Shown here piece by piece: positions 44,194-55,243 of a stretch of 64,000 nucleotides of DNA (the first letter of the stretch is position 1; the number at the start of each line of letters is the position of its first letter). The stretch covers positions 5,237 through 69,236 of the forward strand of contig NZ_LMSO01000009.1 in the NCBI RefSeq assembly GCF_001428435.1, read 5' to 3'. This DNA comes from Arthrobacter sp. Soil782 (GTDB lineage: Bacteria > Actinomycetota > Actinomycetes > Actinomycetales > Micrococcaceae). Position numbers and translations under genes: made by a program. The notes under the pieces are model-generated. The model had not been told where the DNA came from. It did no database searches and saw only the letters and a list, made by a program, of their open reading frames with translations.

Positions 44194-44541
44194 TCAGTTC
44201 TTGGTGACTGCCAGTCCCCTGCTGAAACCACCGGTGAAATCCTCCGGCATGTCCCCGCCGAACTGCTGGGCAAACTCCTGCGGGACTGTGTCAGGGACAG
44301 CAACACCTTCGGCCTCGGCCAGCCGGTCACTGACCTCCCTAAGCATCATCGACAGCGGTACATCGAGAGCAGAGCAGATAGAGGACAGCAGTTCCGAGGA
44401 CGCTTCCTTTTGGCCCCGCTCCACCTCGCTGAGGTAACCGAGGGAGACCCGGGCGCTATGCGACACTTCCCTGAGTGTGCGGCCCTGGCGCTGGCGGACG
44501 TCACGCAGGACGTCCCCGATCTCGTGGCGTAAAACGACCAT
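44194..44541 (-). CDS. clgR: ClgR-like XRE-family regulator of clp genes
   Basis: A 115-residue HTH protein: [75 protein letters not shown] is the ClgR HTH core. ClgR activates clp protease genes after protein or membrane stress in actinobacteria, and its gene lies near recA, cinA, pgsA and ftsK there, as here. I chose ATG 44541 (AAGGAG six bases upstream) over the longer frame from 44634. The C-terminus ends in AVTKN without obvious degron. Confidence 0.85.
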   Translation of the reverse strand: MVVLRHEIGDVLRDVRQRQGRTLREVSHSARVSLGYLSEVERGQKEASSELLSSICSALDVPLSMMLREVSDRLAEAEGVAVPDTVPQEFAQQFGGDMPEDFTGGFSRGLAVTKN

Positions 44542-44728
44542 TTTGCGCTCCTTCGGCTTACGTTGCGGATCTTCTGCCAACCCCACATCCCGCCAACGGA
44601 TGACACCGTTCACGGATACGGGTTGCTTTACCATGTGTATCGCCTAACTCCCTTGTGCTGGCCGCTTTCGCTGCCGTCTGATTTAAGCCTAGCCCGTCTT
44701 GCTTCTCCGTGCTGGACACTATTGATAA

Positions 44729-45262
44729 CTATTGCGGAACTCCGTTTGTTCCCGCGGACTCAAGCTCAAGCGCCTCCGTGAGCAGCATCACCGCAGCCGA
44801 ACAGGATGCTTCCCGAATCTGGCTCCTGCTTCCCCGGAAGCGATATTCCCGAACCAGGTTGACAGATACCGCCACCACGCTGATGAACACAGTACCCACC
44901 GCTTTTCCATCGTGCGGTTCGGGGCCCGCCACTCCTGTGGTGGACACGCCGATGTCTGCGCCACAGCTATCTCTGGCACCAAGAGCCATTTGCCGTGCTA
45001 CCTCCGCGTCAACAGCGCCCGCACGTTCCAGAAGTTCTGGTTCAACACCGAGCAAGGCCGCCTTCACGTCCCGGTGATAGGACACGACGCCGCCCCGAAG
45101 CACAGTCGAAGCCCCAGGAACCGAAGCAAGCGCGGCCGCAACCATCCCGGCGGTCAGCGATTCTCCGGTAGCTATGGTGAGCCCGCGCTCCTGTGCGAGG
45201 AGTACAACCCGATCAAGGGCGGCCCTGCCCAACCCGCCTGACACCCCAGCGGCAGCTGTCAC
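44729..45262 (-). CDS. cinA: CinA-family nicotinamide-nucleotide amidase
   Basis: A 177-residue protein holding only the C-terminal CinA (PncC) domain: ATGESLTAGMVAAALASVPGASTVLRGGVVSYHRDVKAALLGV and GVAGPEPHDGKAVGTVFI. PncC deamidates NMN to nicotinate mononucleotide. The N-terminal COG1058 domain of full CinA is absent, which is common. GTG overlaps the pgsA stop. Confidence 0.9.
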   Translation of the reverse strand: MTAAAGVSGGLGRAALDRVVLLAQERGLTIATGESLTAGMVAAALASVPGASTVLRGGVVSYHRDVKAALLGVEPELLERAGAVDAEVARQMALGARDSCGADIGVSTTGVAGPEPHDGKAVGTVFISVVAVSVNLVREYRFRGSRSQIREASCSAAVMLLTEALELESAGTNGVPQ

Positions 45263-45849
45263 AGTGCGGTGTTACGTGCTGAGCGCCGCAGCCGGAGCGC
45301 CTGCATGACATAATCTGCGCCGGTCACCACGGTAATGGCCAGGGCAGCCATCATGACGACGACGGCGGGCCACCACGCCCAGTCGCCGAGAGCCGGCACC
45401 AGCAGGTAGAGGAAAATAGCCAGCGTCTGAACGACAGTCTTCAACTTCCCACCGCGGGAGGCAGGCATGACTCCATAACGGATGACCGCGAACCTGAGCA
45501 GGGTAATGCCAAGCTCGCGGGCAAGGATGACGATGGTCACCCACCACCAGAGCTCGCCCAGTACGGACAGAAGTATCAAAGCGGAACCGATGAGCAGCTT
45601 GTCCGCGATCGGGTCTGCAATCTTCCCGAAATTTGTGATGAGACCACGGCTGCGCGCCAGGTCACCATCGAGCTTGTCGGTATAGATAGCCACTGCGAAC
45701 GTGGCTACCGCGAGCCAGCGTAAAAGCCCGCCCTCGCCGGAGTCGGCCAGCAGGAACCAGACGAAAAACGGTACCAGCAGGATTCTCACGACCGTCAGCA
45801 CATTCGCGACGTTCAGGACTGGCACCGCTCCAGCGTCAGAATTACTCAC
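45259..45849 (-). CDS. pgsA: CDP-diacylglycerol--glycerol-3-phosphate 3-phosphatidyltransferase
   Basis: A 196-residue membrane enzyme of phosphatidylglycerol synthesis, with about five helices. The CDP-alcohol phosphotransferase motif is complete in DKLDGDLARSRGLITNFGKIADPIADK (D-x2-DG-x2-AR-x8-G-x3-D-x3-D). GTG start, ten bases after ftsK. Confidence 0.94.
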   Translation of the reverse strand: MSNSDAGAVPVLNVANVLTVVRILLVPFFVWFLLADSGEGGLLRWLAVATFAVAIYTDKLDGDLARSRGLITNFGKIADPIADKLLIGSALILLSVLGELWWWVTIVILARELGITLLRFAVIRYGVMPASRGGKLKTVVQTLAIFLYLLVPALGDWAWWPAVVVMMAALAITVVTGADYVMQALRLRRSARNTAL

Positions 45850-45858
45850 TGCTCAAGG

Positions 45859-48705
45859 CTACCTGCCTGTCAGCTCCCAGGCGTCTTCACCGCCGTCGTC
45901 ATCATCATCGTTGTAGTCCACGGCCTGCGGACGCGAGTCCAGGTCCTCCGCCACCAGGTCCGCGGTGCCCGGCTGGTAGCGCGACTGATCAACCTCCGGC
46001 GATGCGGCCGGCGCCGGCGGGTCATCGCCACGCATAGCTGCGAGAACGGGACCGAGGTCATCAGGCTTCACCAGGACGTCACGCGCCTTCGATCCCTCCG
46101 ACGGCCCAACCACTCCCCTGGACTCCAGCAGATCCATCAGGCGGCCGGCCTTCGCAAATCCCACGCGCAGTTTGCGCTGAAGCATGGAGGTGGAACCGAA
46201 CTGCGTCGTGACAACAAGCTCGGTCGCCTGCAGCAGGACCTCGAGATCGTCCCCGATGTCGTCGTCGATCTGCTTTTTGGGTGCTTCCACCGCCACATCA
46301 TCGCGATAGACGGCTTTCAACTGTTCCTTGACGTGTTCCACCACTCGGTGGATCTCAGACTCGGTCACCCAGGCACCCTGGACGCGCATGGGCTTCGACG
46401 CACCCATGGGCAGGAAGAGCGCGTCGCCCTGGCCAATCAGTTTCTCAGCGCCCGGCTGGTCAAGGACCACCCGGGAGTCGGTCACCGACGAAGTGGCGAA
46501 TGCCATGCGGGAGGGCACATTGGCCTTGATCAGACCTGTCACAACGTCCACAGACGGCCGCTGGGTAGCGAGCACCAGGTGAATACCCGCTGCCCGGGCC
46601 AGCTGGGTGATGCGGACGATGGAGTCCTCGACGTCCCGCGGCGCGACCATCATCAGATCCGCCAGCTCGTCGACCATCACGAGCAGGTACGGGTACGGCC
46701 GCACCACGCGCTTGGAGTCCGGTGGAGGAACCACCTTGCCGTTACGAACTGCCTTGTTGAAATCATCGATGTGCTTGTAACCGTAATTGGCGAGGTCGTC
46801 GTAGCGGGTGTCCATCTCACGGACCACCCATTGGAGCGCTTCCGCCGCCTTCTTGGCGTTGGTGATGATCGGTGTGATCAGGTGCGGGACGCCCTCGTAG
46901 GCAGTAAGTTCCACCCGCTTGGGGTCGATCATGATCATGCGCACCTCATCCGGGGTGGCCCGCATGAGGATGGACGTGATCATCGAGTTCACAAAGGAGG
47001 ACTTACCAGCACCGGTGGCACCCGCGACGAGCAGGTGCGGCATCTTGGCGAGATTCGCGACCACGAATCCGCCCTCGACGTCCTTTCCTACGCCCATGAC
47101 CATCGGGTGATCCGTCTTGCGGGCGTTGCCGGATCGAAGTACGTCGCCCAGCGACACAGTCTCGCGGTCTGTGTTCGGAATCTCGATGCCGATCGCGGAC
47201 TTGCCCGGAATCGGCGAAAGGATGCGCACGTCCGAGCTGGCGACCGCGTAGGAGATGTTCTTGGACAGCGCGGTTACACGCTCCACCTTGGTTCCCGACG
47301 CCAGTTCGATCTCGTAGCGCGTCACCGTCGGTCCGCGTGAGAAGCCGGTGACCTTTGCGTCGACGTTGAACTGCTCCAGGGTGTGGGTGAGGGCGGCGAC
47401 GACCGCGTCGTTGGCCTCCGACCGTTCCTTGGGCGGAGTCCCCGGCGGCAGGTAGTCCGAGGGCGGCAGCGTGTAGGTCACGTCTCCGGCGAGGGACAGT
47501 TGCTCAGTGCGCTGCGGGATCGGCGTAACGGGCGCCTGGGGCTGAACCGGATTGGACGGGACCGGAACGGGTTGGGCGGCCGGTGCGCTTGCAGGCGGAA
47601 GCACCGCCATGGCTTCGGTTGCAGGTTCTGTCTCCCCGAGCCCCTGGTTGCGCTTGATCCTTTCGGTGGCAAGCTCCTGCTGGGTGGGACGGCGCACGCC
47701 CGGTCGGACGGCCGGCGACGGGGACGTTGTGCCGCCGTCGTCGTTCCCCTCGTCGTCGTCGAGCACTGCGCGTTCGAAGGCTTCATCGCCGACATAGCCG
47801 TCCAGGTCATCATCCTGATCGGTGTTCTTCTTCTTTCTACCGAACAGGCCGGACTTCTTCCTGGGCTTGGCCGCCGCGCGCTCGCGGTCGGACAGGTAGC
47901 TCTGATCGTGAGCGTCGCCGTCCGCGCTGCCCTCGTGCAGGTCCTGTCCCATGAGGTGCTCATAGAGCTGGCGTAGCCGAGACGGAATATGGCGGAACGG
48001 AGTAGCCGTGATGATCAGGATGCTCACGAAGACGAGGAAGGTGAGTACAGCGGCAACCGGCCACACCGAGAGAATTGCAGCGACGGGTCCGGCAACGAGG
48101 TAACCGATGACACCGCCTGCCCGCCACAGCGCATCAAGTCCGGCGGCGAGCTCGGGCCGGCCGCCCACCAGATGGGCAATGCCCGCGCCCGCGAAAGTCA
48201 GGACGGTGAGCCCGATGCCGATACGGTTGTTGGCACGTGGATTTTCCGGATACCGGAACAACCGGACCGCGCCAATCAGTAGGACGAAGGGCAGCAGCAG
48301 CGCCATCCAGCCCACAGAACCTCCGGCCACAGCATGCACGACACCTGCAACCGGCCCGGGCAGCGCCCACCACTCAACCGTGGCGACGGCTGCCGCGCAC
48401 AGGAAAAGGAAAAAGCCCGTACCGTCCCTGCGGAGGTCCTTTTGCGGCTGGACATCGTGGCCGAATTTGCGGATAGCGCCGGCCACCAGGTGTGCCAGGC
48501 CCATCCAGAAGCCACGGACGGCGCGCAGCGGCAGCGGCAGCTTTTCCTCGGCTGCCGGCAACGGTTGGGTCTTGCTTGTGCCTCGCGCGGTTGAGCCGCG
48601 GCCGGCCGCGGAGGTGCTGCCGGTGCGCGACTGCTGGGATCCTCGCGGCTTCGGAGCTCGCGGCTGTGAACCTCGCGGCGCTGTGGGGGAAGTACGAGTC
48701 GCCAT
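45859..48705 (-). CDS. ftsK: DNA translocase FtsK
   Basis: A 948-residue septal DNA pump. The N-terminal 55 residues are Ser/Gly/Arg-rich; five hydrophobic segments follow between about 95 and 240; a long Pro/Gln linker runs to about 430; the motor has Walker A GATGAGKSSFVN near 563 and Walker B YLLVMVDELADLM; the C-terminal gamma winged helix (TTQFGSTSMLQRKLRVGFAKAGRLMDLLESRGVVGPSEGSKARDVLV) reads chromosome polarity. A ~60-residue acidic tail with DNDDDDDGGEDAWELTGR follows gamma, which is longer than usual. Confidence 0.97.
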   Translation of the reverse strand: MATRTSPTAPRGSQPRAPKPRGSQQSRTGSTSAAGRGSTARGTSKTQPLPAAEEKLPLPLRAVRGFWMGLAHLVAGAIRKFGHDVQPQKDLRRDGTGFFLFLCAAAVATVEWWALPGPVAGVVHAVAGGSVGWMALLLPFVLLIGAVRLFRYPENPRANNRIGIGLTVLTFAGAGIAHLVGGRPELAAGLDALWRAGGVIGYLVAGPVAAILSVWPVAAVLTFLVFVSILIITATPFRHIPSRLRQLYEHLMGQDLHEGSADGDAHDQSYLSDRERAAAKPRKKSGLFGRKKKNTDQDDDLDGYVGDEAFERAVLDDDEGNDDGGTTSPSPAVRPGVRRPTQQELATERIKRNQGLGETEPATEAMAVLPPASAPAAQPVPVPSNPVQPQAPVTPIPQRTEQLSLAGDVTYTLPPSDYLPPGTPPKERSEANDAVVAALTHTLEQFNVDAKVTGFSRGPTVTRYEIELASGTKVERVTALSKNISYAVASSDVRILSPIPGKSAIGIEIPNTDRETVSLGDVLRSGNARKTDHPMVMGVGKDVEGGFVVANLAKMPHLLVAGATGAGKSSFVNSMITSILMRATPDEVRMIMIDPKRVELTAYEGVPHLITPIITNAKKAAEALQWVVREMDTRYDDLANYGYKHIDDFNKAVRNGKVVPPPDSKRVVRPYPYLLVMVDELADLMMVAPRDVEDSIVRITQLARAAGIHLVLATQRPSVDVVTGLIKANVPSRMAFATSSVTDSRVVLDQPGAEKLIGQGDALFLPMGASKPMRVQGAWVTESEIHRVVEHVKEQLKAVYRDDVAVEAPKKQIDDDIGDDLEVLLQATELVVTTQFGSTSMLQRKLRVGFAKAGRLMDLLESRGVVGPSEGSKARDVLVKPDDLGPVLAAMRGDDPPAPAASPEVDQSRYQPGTADLVAEDLDSRPQAVDYNDDDDDGGEDAWELTGR

Positions 48706-48756
48706 ACCCGCTACGCTACCGGACAGCGCCCGCCGTTCCCGGGATTAGCGCGCCCG

Positions 48757-50448
48757 TCAGGCTTCAAGCACAACCGGAATGATCATCGGGCGACGCCGGT
48801 AGCGGCGGTTTACCCAGGTCCCTACGACGCGGCGAACGACCTGCTGCAGCTGATGCGCTGTGTGGTCCTTGTTGCTCATGACAGCTTCTGCCAGTGCGGT
48901 GCTGATCCTGGGTTTGATGTCATCGAAGACGGAGTCATCCTCGGCGAATCCGCGCGCGTGGATGTCCGGACCGGAAACGATTGTCCCGGTGCTGCGGTTG
49001 ACTACCGTGATGATCGAGATGAAGCCTTCCTCACCGAGGATGCGCCGGTCCTTCAGATCAGCATCGGTGATCTCGCCGATGCTGGAGCCGTCCACATAAA
49101 CGTAGCCGCACTCGACTGCACCAACGATCCGGGCGACGCCGTCCGACAAATCCACCACTGAGCCGTCGTCGGTCTGGAGCACGTTTTCCGCCGGGACGCC
49201 CGTCTGGATTGCGAGTTTTCCGTTGGCTATAAGGTGGCGGGTTTCGCCGTGGACAGGCATGACGTTCTTCGGCTTGAGGATGTTGTAGCAGTAGAGCAAT
49301 TCACCGGCAGCGGCATGACCGGATACGTGTACCCGGGCATTGCCCTTGTGGATGACGTCGGCGCCCAGTTTGAGAAGTCCGTTGATGACGCGGAAGACGG
49401 CGTTCTCATTTCCGGGGATGAGCGAGGAGGCAAGGATGACCGTATCTCCCTTTCCGACGGTGATCTGATGGTCCCCGTTGGCCATGCGTGAAAGCGCTGC
49501 CATCGGCTCACCCTGTGAGCCCGTGGACATCAGCACCACCCGGTCATCGGGAAGGCTATCCACGTTCTTGACGTCGACGAGGATTCCATCGGGTACGCGC
49601 AGGTATCCCAGCTTGGCGGCAATTGTCATGTTGCGCACCATGGAGCGCCCGGCAAAGCAGACGAACCGGCCGTGGGCCTCCGCCGCGTCGAGCACCTGCT
49701 GAACCCGGTGGATATGCGAGGAGAAGGACGCGACGATGACGCGCTTGCTCACCTGGCCGAAGAGCCGGTCCAATTCCGGACCGATCTCACGCTCGGCGGT
49801 GGTGAAGCCTGGAACATCGGCGTTGGTGGAGTCAACCATGAACAGGTCGACGCCCTCTTCTCCCAGCCGCGAGAATGCACGAAGGTCGGTGATACGACCG
49901 TCGAGCGGCAACTGATCCATCTTGAAATCGCCCGTGTGGAGGACAGTGCCGGCCGCAGTGCGGATAAAGACGGCAAGCGCGTCAGGGATGGAGTGGTTGA
50001 CTGCAATGAACTCGCATTCGAAGGGCCCGAACTGCTCAATCTGGCCCTCGGCGACGGTGAGCGTGAACGGCTTGATCCGGTGTTCCTGGAGCTTCGCCTC
50101 GATCAATGCGAGCGTCAGCTGGGATCCAATCAACGGGATGTCGTTCTTGAGACGCAGGAGGTACGGCACTGCACCGATGTGATCCTCGTGTCCGTGAGTA
50201 AGCACCAAGCCCACGATGTCATCCAGACGATCCTCGATGTAGGAGAAATCAGGCAAGATCAGGTCTACACCGGGCTGGGTCTCCTCCGGGAACAAGACTC
50301 CGCAGTCAACGATCAGCAGCTTCCCGCCGATCTCGAAAACCGCCATATTCCGGCCGATCTCACCGAGGCCGCCAAGCGGAACAATCCGGAGCGTTCCCTC
50401 GGCGAGCGGTGGAGGCGAAACGAGTGCGCTTCCTGCGGGTTCTGTCAT
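48757..50448 (-). CDS. rnj: Ribonuclease J
   Basis: A 563-residue metallo-beta-lactamase/beta-CASP ribonuclease. The HxHxDH zinc motif is HGHEDH (85-90) in LVLTHGHEDHIGAV; further His and Asp ligands lie in ILHTGDFKMD, and motif C is in VSGHAAAGEL. It degrades and matures RNA, with 5' exo- and endonuclease activity. It follows dapA by 18 bases; this dapA-rnj order is usual in actinobacteria. Confidence 0.96.
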   Translation of the reverse strand: MTEPAGSALVSPPPLAEGTLRIVPLGGLGEIGRNMAVFEIGGKLLIVDCGVLFPEETQPGVDLILPDFSYIEDRLDDIVGLVLTHGHEDHIGAVPYLLRLKNDIPLIGSQLTLALIEAKLQEHRIKPFTLTVAEGQIEQFGPFECEFIAVNHSIPDALAVFIRTAAGTVLHTGDFKMDQLPLDGRITDLRAFSRLGEEGVDLFMVDSTNADVPGFTTAEREIGPELDRLFGQVSKRVIVASFSSHIHRVQQVLDAAEAHGRFVCFAGRSMVRNMTIAAKLGYLRVPDGILVDVKNVDSLPDDRVVLMSTGSQGEPMAALSRMANGDHQITVGKGDTVILASSLIPGNENAVFRVINGLLKLGADVIHKGNARVHVSGHAAAGELLYCYNILKPKNVMPVHGETRHLIANGKLAIQTGVPAENVLQTDDGSVVDLSDGVARIVGAVECGYVYVDGSSIGEITDADLKDRRILGEEGFISIITVVNRSTGTIVSGPDIHARGFAEDDSVFDDIKPRISTALAEAVMSNKDHTAHQLQQVVRRVVGTWVNRRYRRRPMIIPVVLEA

Positions 50449-50466
50449 GGATTGGCCTTTCAGATG

Positions 50467-51390
50467 CTATCGGGTGGTGCCCGCAGAGAAGTCCCAACCC
50501 GCTTCCGCGAGGTCGGCGAGTACCGGCTCCATTTCGACGGCGGTGGGCTCGACCAGCGGCAGCCTCACCACGGAGTTGGCCAACACACCTTGCATCCGAA
50601 GGATGTGCTTGGCTGAAATTGCGCCGGGGATGTGCGTCATGACGGCACGTACAACGGGGTCAAGCTCGAAGTGGATCTTGCGCGCCATGGCGAGGTCACC
50701 GGCGGCCAGTGCGTCCACGAGGGACCGGAACTGGACCGTGGCGACGTGGGCGCTGACGCTGACGACGCCGACGGCCCCCGCTGCCATCCACGGCAGAGTC
50801 AGCCCGTCGTCGCCGGCGTAGACATCCAGGGCAGTGTTGGCTAGCACACGCGTCACCGCTGCGTAGTCTGCTTTTGCATCTTTCAGTGCGAGAATTTTCG
50901 GGTTGTCCGCCAGTCGAATCATTGTTTCCGTGCTGATCGGGATCCCGGTCCGGCCCGGAATGTCATAGATCATGATGGGCAGGTCCGACGCAGCGGCAAC
51001 GGCGTCGAAGTGCGCGAGGACGCCGGCCTGGGTTGGCTTGTTGTAGTAGGGGGTCACGACAAGCTGCGCATCCGCGCCGGCGCGCTGCGCGCGTTGCGCC
51101 ATTTCGACGGAGTGCGAGGTGTGGTTGGTGCCGGTGCCGGCGATCACCTTTGCACGGCCGCCGACGGCTTCTGCGACCACGCGGAAAAGGTCTTCCTTTT
51201 CCTGGTCCTCCAGGGTGGATGTCTCACCGGTAGTACCCGATACGACGAGGCCGTCGCAGCCATCCTCGACAAGCCGGACAGCCAAGGCAGCCGTGGCATC
51301 GAAGTCCACAGCGCCGTCAGCGGTGAACGGTGTCACCATCGCCGTGACGAGGGAACCGAATGGGAGCGGGCGAATGTCGGAGGCAGCCAT
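50467..51390 (-). CDS. dapA: 4-hydroxy-tetrahydrodipicolinate synthase
   Basis: A 307-residue TIM-barrel aldolase condensing pyruvate and aspartate semialdehyde. Signatures GLVVSGTTGETSTLEDQEK and YDIPGRTGIPIS (catalytic Tyr), and ILALKDAKAD (Schiff-base Lys) are present. First committed enzyme of the lysine/DAP branch. The ATG 51390 has a leaderless-type promoter and no Shine-Dalgarno. Confidence 0.96.
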   Translation of the reverse strand: MAASDIRPLPFGSLVTAMVTPFTADGAVDFDATAALAVRLVEDGCDGLVVSGTTGETSTLEDQEKEDLFRVVAEAVGGRAKVIAGTGTNHTSHSVEMAQRAQRAGADAQLVVTPYYNKPTQAGVLAHFDAVAAASDLPIMIYDIPGRTGIPISTETMIRLADNPKILALKDAKADYAAVTRVLANTALDVYAGDDGLTLPWMAAGAVGVVSVSAHVATVQFRSLVDALAAGDLAMARKIHFELDPVVRAVMTHIPGAISAKHILRMQGVLANSVVRLPLVEPTAVEMEPVLADLAEAGWDFSAGTTR

Positions 51391-51396
51391 GGGTCA

Positions 51397-51402
51397 AACT
51401 TA
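51397..51402 (-). promoter_or_regulatory. Probable -10 of dapA
   Basis: TAAGTT on the minus strand is followed by six bases and the dapA ATG. The whole gap to the divergent membrane-protein gene is only 43 bases, so the two promoters must overlap heavily. Confidence 0.5.
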
Positions 51403-51433
51403 CCCGCTGCGGCAGGCGTGAGAACATTCCATC

Positions 51434-52615
51434 ATGGCCATCACACAAACCCCGGGCCGGCTCAGCGGCATAGACGCGGCCAGGGGCATCGCCCTCTTCG
51501 GCATGATGTCCACCCACGTATTTCCGCTCTATGTGGAGGGGACCTCGGACGCGTCCTGGATAGGCGCCACCTTCTCCGGACGATCCTCGGCCCTGTTCGC
51601 GCTCGTCGCAGGAATAGGGTTGGCGTTGCTCAGCGGCGGTAGCAGGATGCACGACCGCGCCGGAATCTCCCGCGACCGGCGCGGAATCGCGGCTCGGGCC
51701 GTCGTGATCGCGATGGTCGGGCTGATGCTGGGAGGACTGGAAACCAACATCGCAGTGATCCTCTTCCATTACGGCATCCTGTTCCTGATGGCGCTGCCGT
51801 TCATCGGGATGCCGTTGCGCAGGCTCTGCTGGTGGGCGGCCGGGTGGACCCTGGCCTCTCCGGTGGCGGCTTTCCTCCTGCGCCCCTGGGTTGGAACCAA
51901 CATCAATCCCTCCGACCTCGACGGTAACCCTGCGCTTGAGCATTTCGCCCAGCCCGCGACCCTGCTCGCGGACATCCTCGTGACCGGCTACTACCCGGCG
52001 CTCCAGTGGCTGAGCTACCTGCTCCTGGGCATCCTGATCGGCAGGCTGAACCTGAGGTCGTTCGGGGTGCAGGCCGGACTGATTGTTGCGGGCGTCGGGC
52101 TCGCCGGGCTGTCCAAGTTCGTCAGCGCATTCCTGCTGGGACCGCTGGGTGGGCTGGCCGTCCTACTCGAAACTCCGCAGGGCCGGCGTTACGACATTGA
52201 GGCCATGCTGCCGGCGAGCCTTACCGGCATTGACCAGACCGGAACGTGGTGGTGGCTGGCGGTCAGCGCACCGCACTCCGGGACGCCGCTCGATCTGATG
52301 CATACCGCAGGAACGGCCGCCGCCGTCGTCGGGCTCTGCCTCTTGACGACCAGGCGGCTGCAGTGGCTGCTTCTGCCGCTCTCGGCGCCCGGCGCCATAA
52401 CGCTGTCCCTGTACTCACTGCATATCTGGATCATGAGCATCGTCGACCAGCAGGAGATCCCGCTGGATCCGGCGCCGGTCTACTGGGCCCAGGCCGCTGT
52501 CTTCATTGCGATCGGGCTGCTGCTGCGGAAGCTGGGTGCCCGCGGTCCGCTGGAGTATGTGGCGGCCGGCGCAAGCGACGTTGCGCGGTCAGCAGGGGCT
52601 GTTTCGAAGCGTTAG
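51434..52615 (+). CDS. DUF418/YeiB-like membrane protein with an N-terminal acyltransferase-type (HGSNAT-like) region
   Basis: A 393-residue protein with about ten membrane helices. GIDAARGIALFGMMSTHVFPLY at the N-terminus, with a membrane His, is the DUF1624/HGSNAT pattern shared by acetyl-transferring membrane proteins; the C-terminal GAITLSLYSLHIWIMSI fits DUF418. Members are thought to modify cell-surface sugars or peptides; no substrate can be named. It is divergent from dapA with a 43-base gap and abuts the convergent next gene. Confidence 0.75.
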   Translation: MAITQTPGRLSGIDAARGIALFGMMSTHVFPLYVEGTSDASWIGATFSGRSSALFALVAGIGLALLSGGSRMHDRAGISRDRRGIAARAVVIAMVGLMLGGLETNIAVILFHYGILFLMALPFIGMPLRRLCWWAAGWTLASPVAAFLLRPWVGTNINPSDLDGNPALEHFAQPATLLADILVTGYYPALQWLSYLLLGILIGRLNLRSFGVQAGLIVAGVGLAGLSKFVSAFLLGPLGGLAVLLETPQGRRYDIEAMLPASLTGIDQTGTWWWLAVSAPHSGTPLDLMHTAGTAAAVVGLCLLTTRRLQWLLLPLSAPGAITLSLYSLHIWIMSIVDQQEIPLDPAPVYWAQAAVFIAIGLLLRKLGARGPLEYVAAGASDVARSAGAVSKR

Positions 52616-54284
<1,669 letters not shown>

Positions 54285-54295
<11 letters not shown>

Positions 54296-54767
54296 GACTT
54301 CCCTCCAGTTGTGCGCAGATGTGATCGAGGATGGGTTCCAGCACGTCCAGGCCGTCCTGGACTGCTTTCGGTGAACCCGGAAGATTGATGACGAAGGTGC
54401 CCTCCGAGACGCCCGCGTGACCGCGGCTCAACGCCGCCATGGGTGTCTTCGCAGCGCCGGCCCGGCGCACTGCTTCCATGATCCCCGGTAGGGATCGGGT
54501 AAGGAAGGGCTCGGTAAGCTCGGGGGTCACGTCATCGGCGCTCAGTCCGGTACCTCCGCTGGTGATGAGCACCGAAGGTGTTCCAGCGAGGCAGGCGGCC
54601 AGCGCTTCCCGTACGGCATCACCGTCCGGAACCACTTCGGCCAGCTGCACGGCATACCCTTTCCCGACCAGCCATCGCTGAATCATGGGCCCGCACTCGT
54701 CCTGGTAGACGCCCGCCGCCGCGCGGGTCGACGCAATGATCAGCGCCGCGGTCCGTTGCTTGCTCAT
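54285..54767 (-). CDS. MogA/MoaB-family molybdopterin adenylyltransferase
   Basis: A 160-residue protein with [37 protein letters not shown], the MPT-binding signature with catalytic Asp. It activates molybdopterin by adenylation before metal insertion by MoeA. MogA and MoaB of this group cannot be separated from sequence alone. ATGA overlap with moaC. Confidence 0.93.
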
Positions 54768-55243
54768 GCGACCCAGTCTCCGCTCTTGCCGCCTGATTTC
54801 GCCAACACCTCGATGTCCGTGATGACTGCGTGCTTATCTACGGCCTTGATCATGTCGTACAGCGTGAGGGCAGCAACTGACGCTGCTGTCAGCGCCTCCA
54901 TCTCCACGCCGGTCACTGAAGTGGTTTTCACCGTTGCCTGAATAACGACGGCGGCACCTTCCGGTGCGAAGTCGACCGTCACCTTGCTTAACGGCAGCGG
55001 ATGGCACAGCGGTATGAGCGCCGACGTCTGCTTCGCCGCCATGATCCCCGCTACCCGGGCAACAGCCAGTGCGTCCCCCTTCGGAAGATCCGCATCAGCA
55101 ATCAGCGCAAGAACCTGCGGCGTTGTCCGCAGGATGCTCTGCGCAGTGGCTTGGCGGGCGGTGACCGCCTTCTCCGATACATCGACCATATGTGCCGAGC
55201 CGTCCTCACGGACGTGTGTCAATGCGGGATCAGGTGTGGTCAT
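54764..55243 (-). CDS. moaC: Cyclic pyranopterin monophosphate synthase
   Basis: A 159-residue enzyme making precursor Z with Moa[18 protein letters not shown] holds the catalytic His; [26 protein letters not shown] is the second signature. Overlaps moeA and mogA by four bases each. Confidence 0.96.
   Translation of the reverse strand: MTTPDPALTHVREDGSAHMVDVSEKAVTARQATAQSILRTTPQVLALIADADLPKGDALAVARVAGIMAAKQTSALIPLCHPLPLSKVTVDFAPEGAAVVIQATVKTTSVTGVEMEALTAASVAALTLYDMIKAVDKHAVITDIEVLAKSGGKSGDWVA

Noticed and set aside
46333-47340. 335-codon plus-strand ORF within ftsK
   Set aside because: It mirrors the conserved FtsK motor; its His/Arg/Gly/Val-rich content is that of a high-GC antisense shadow frame.
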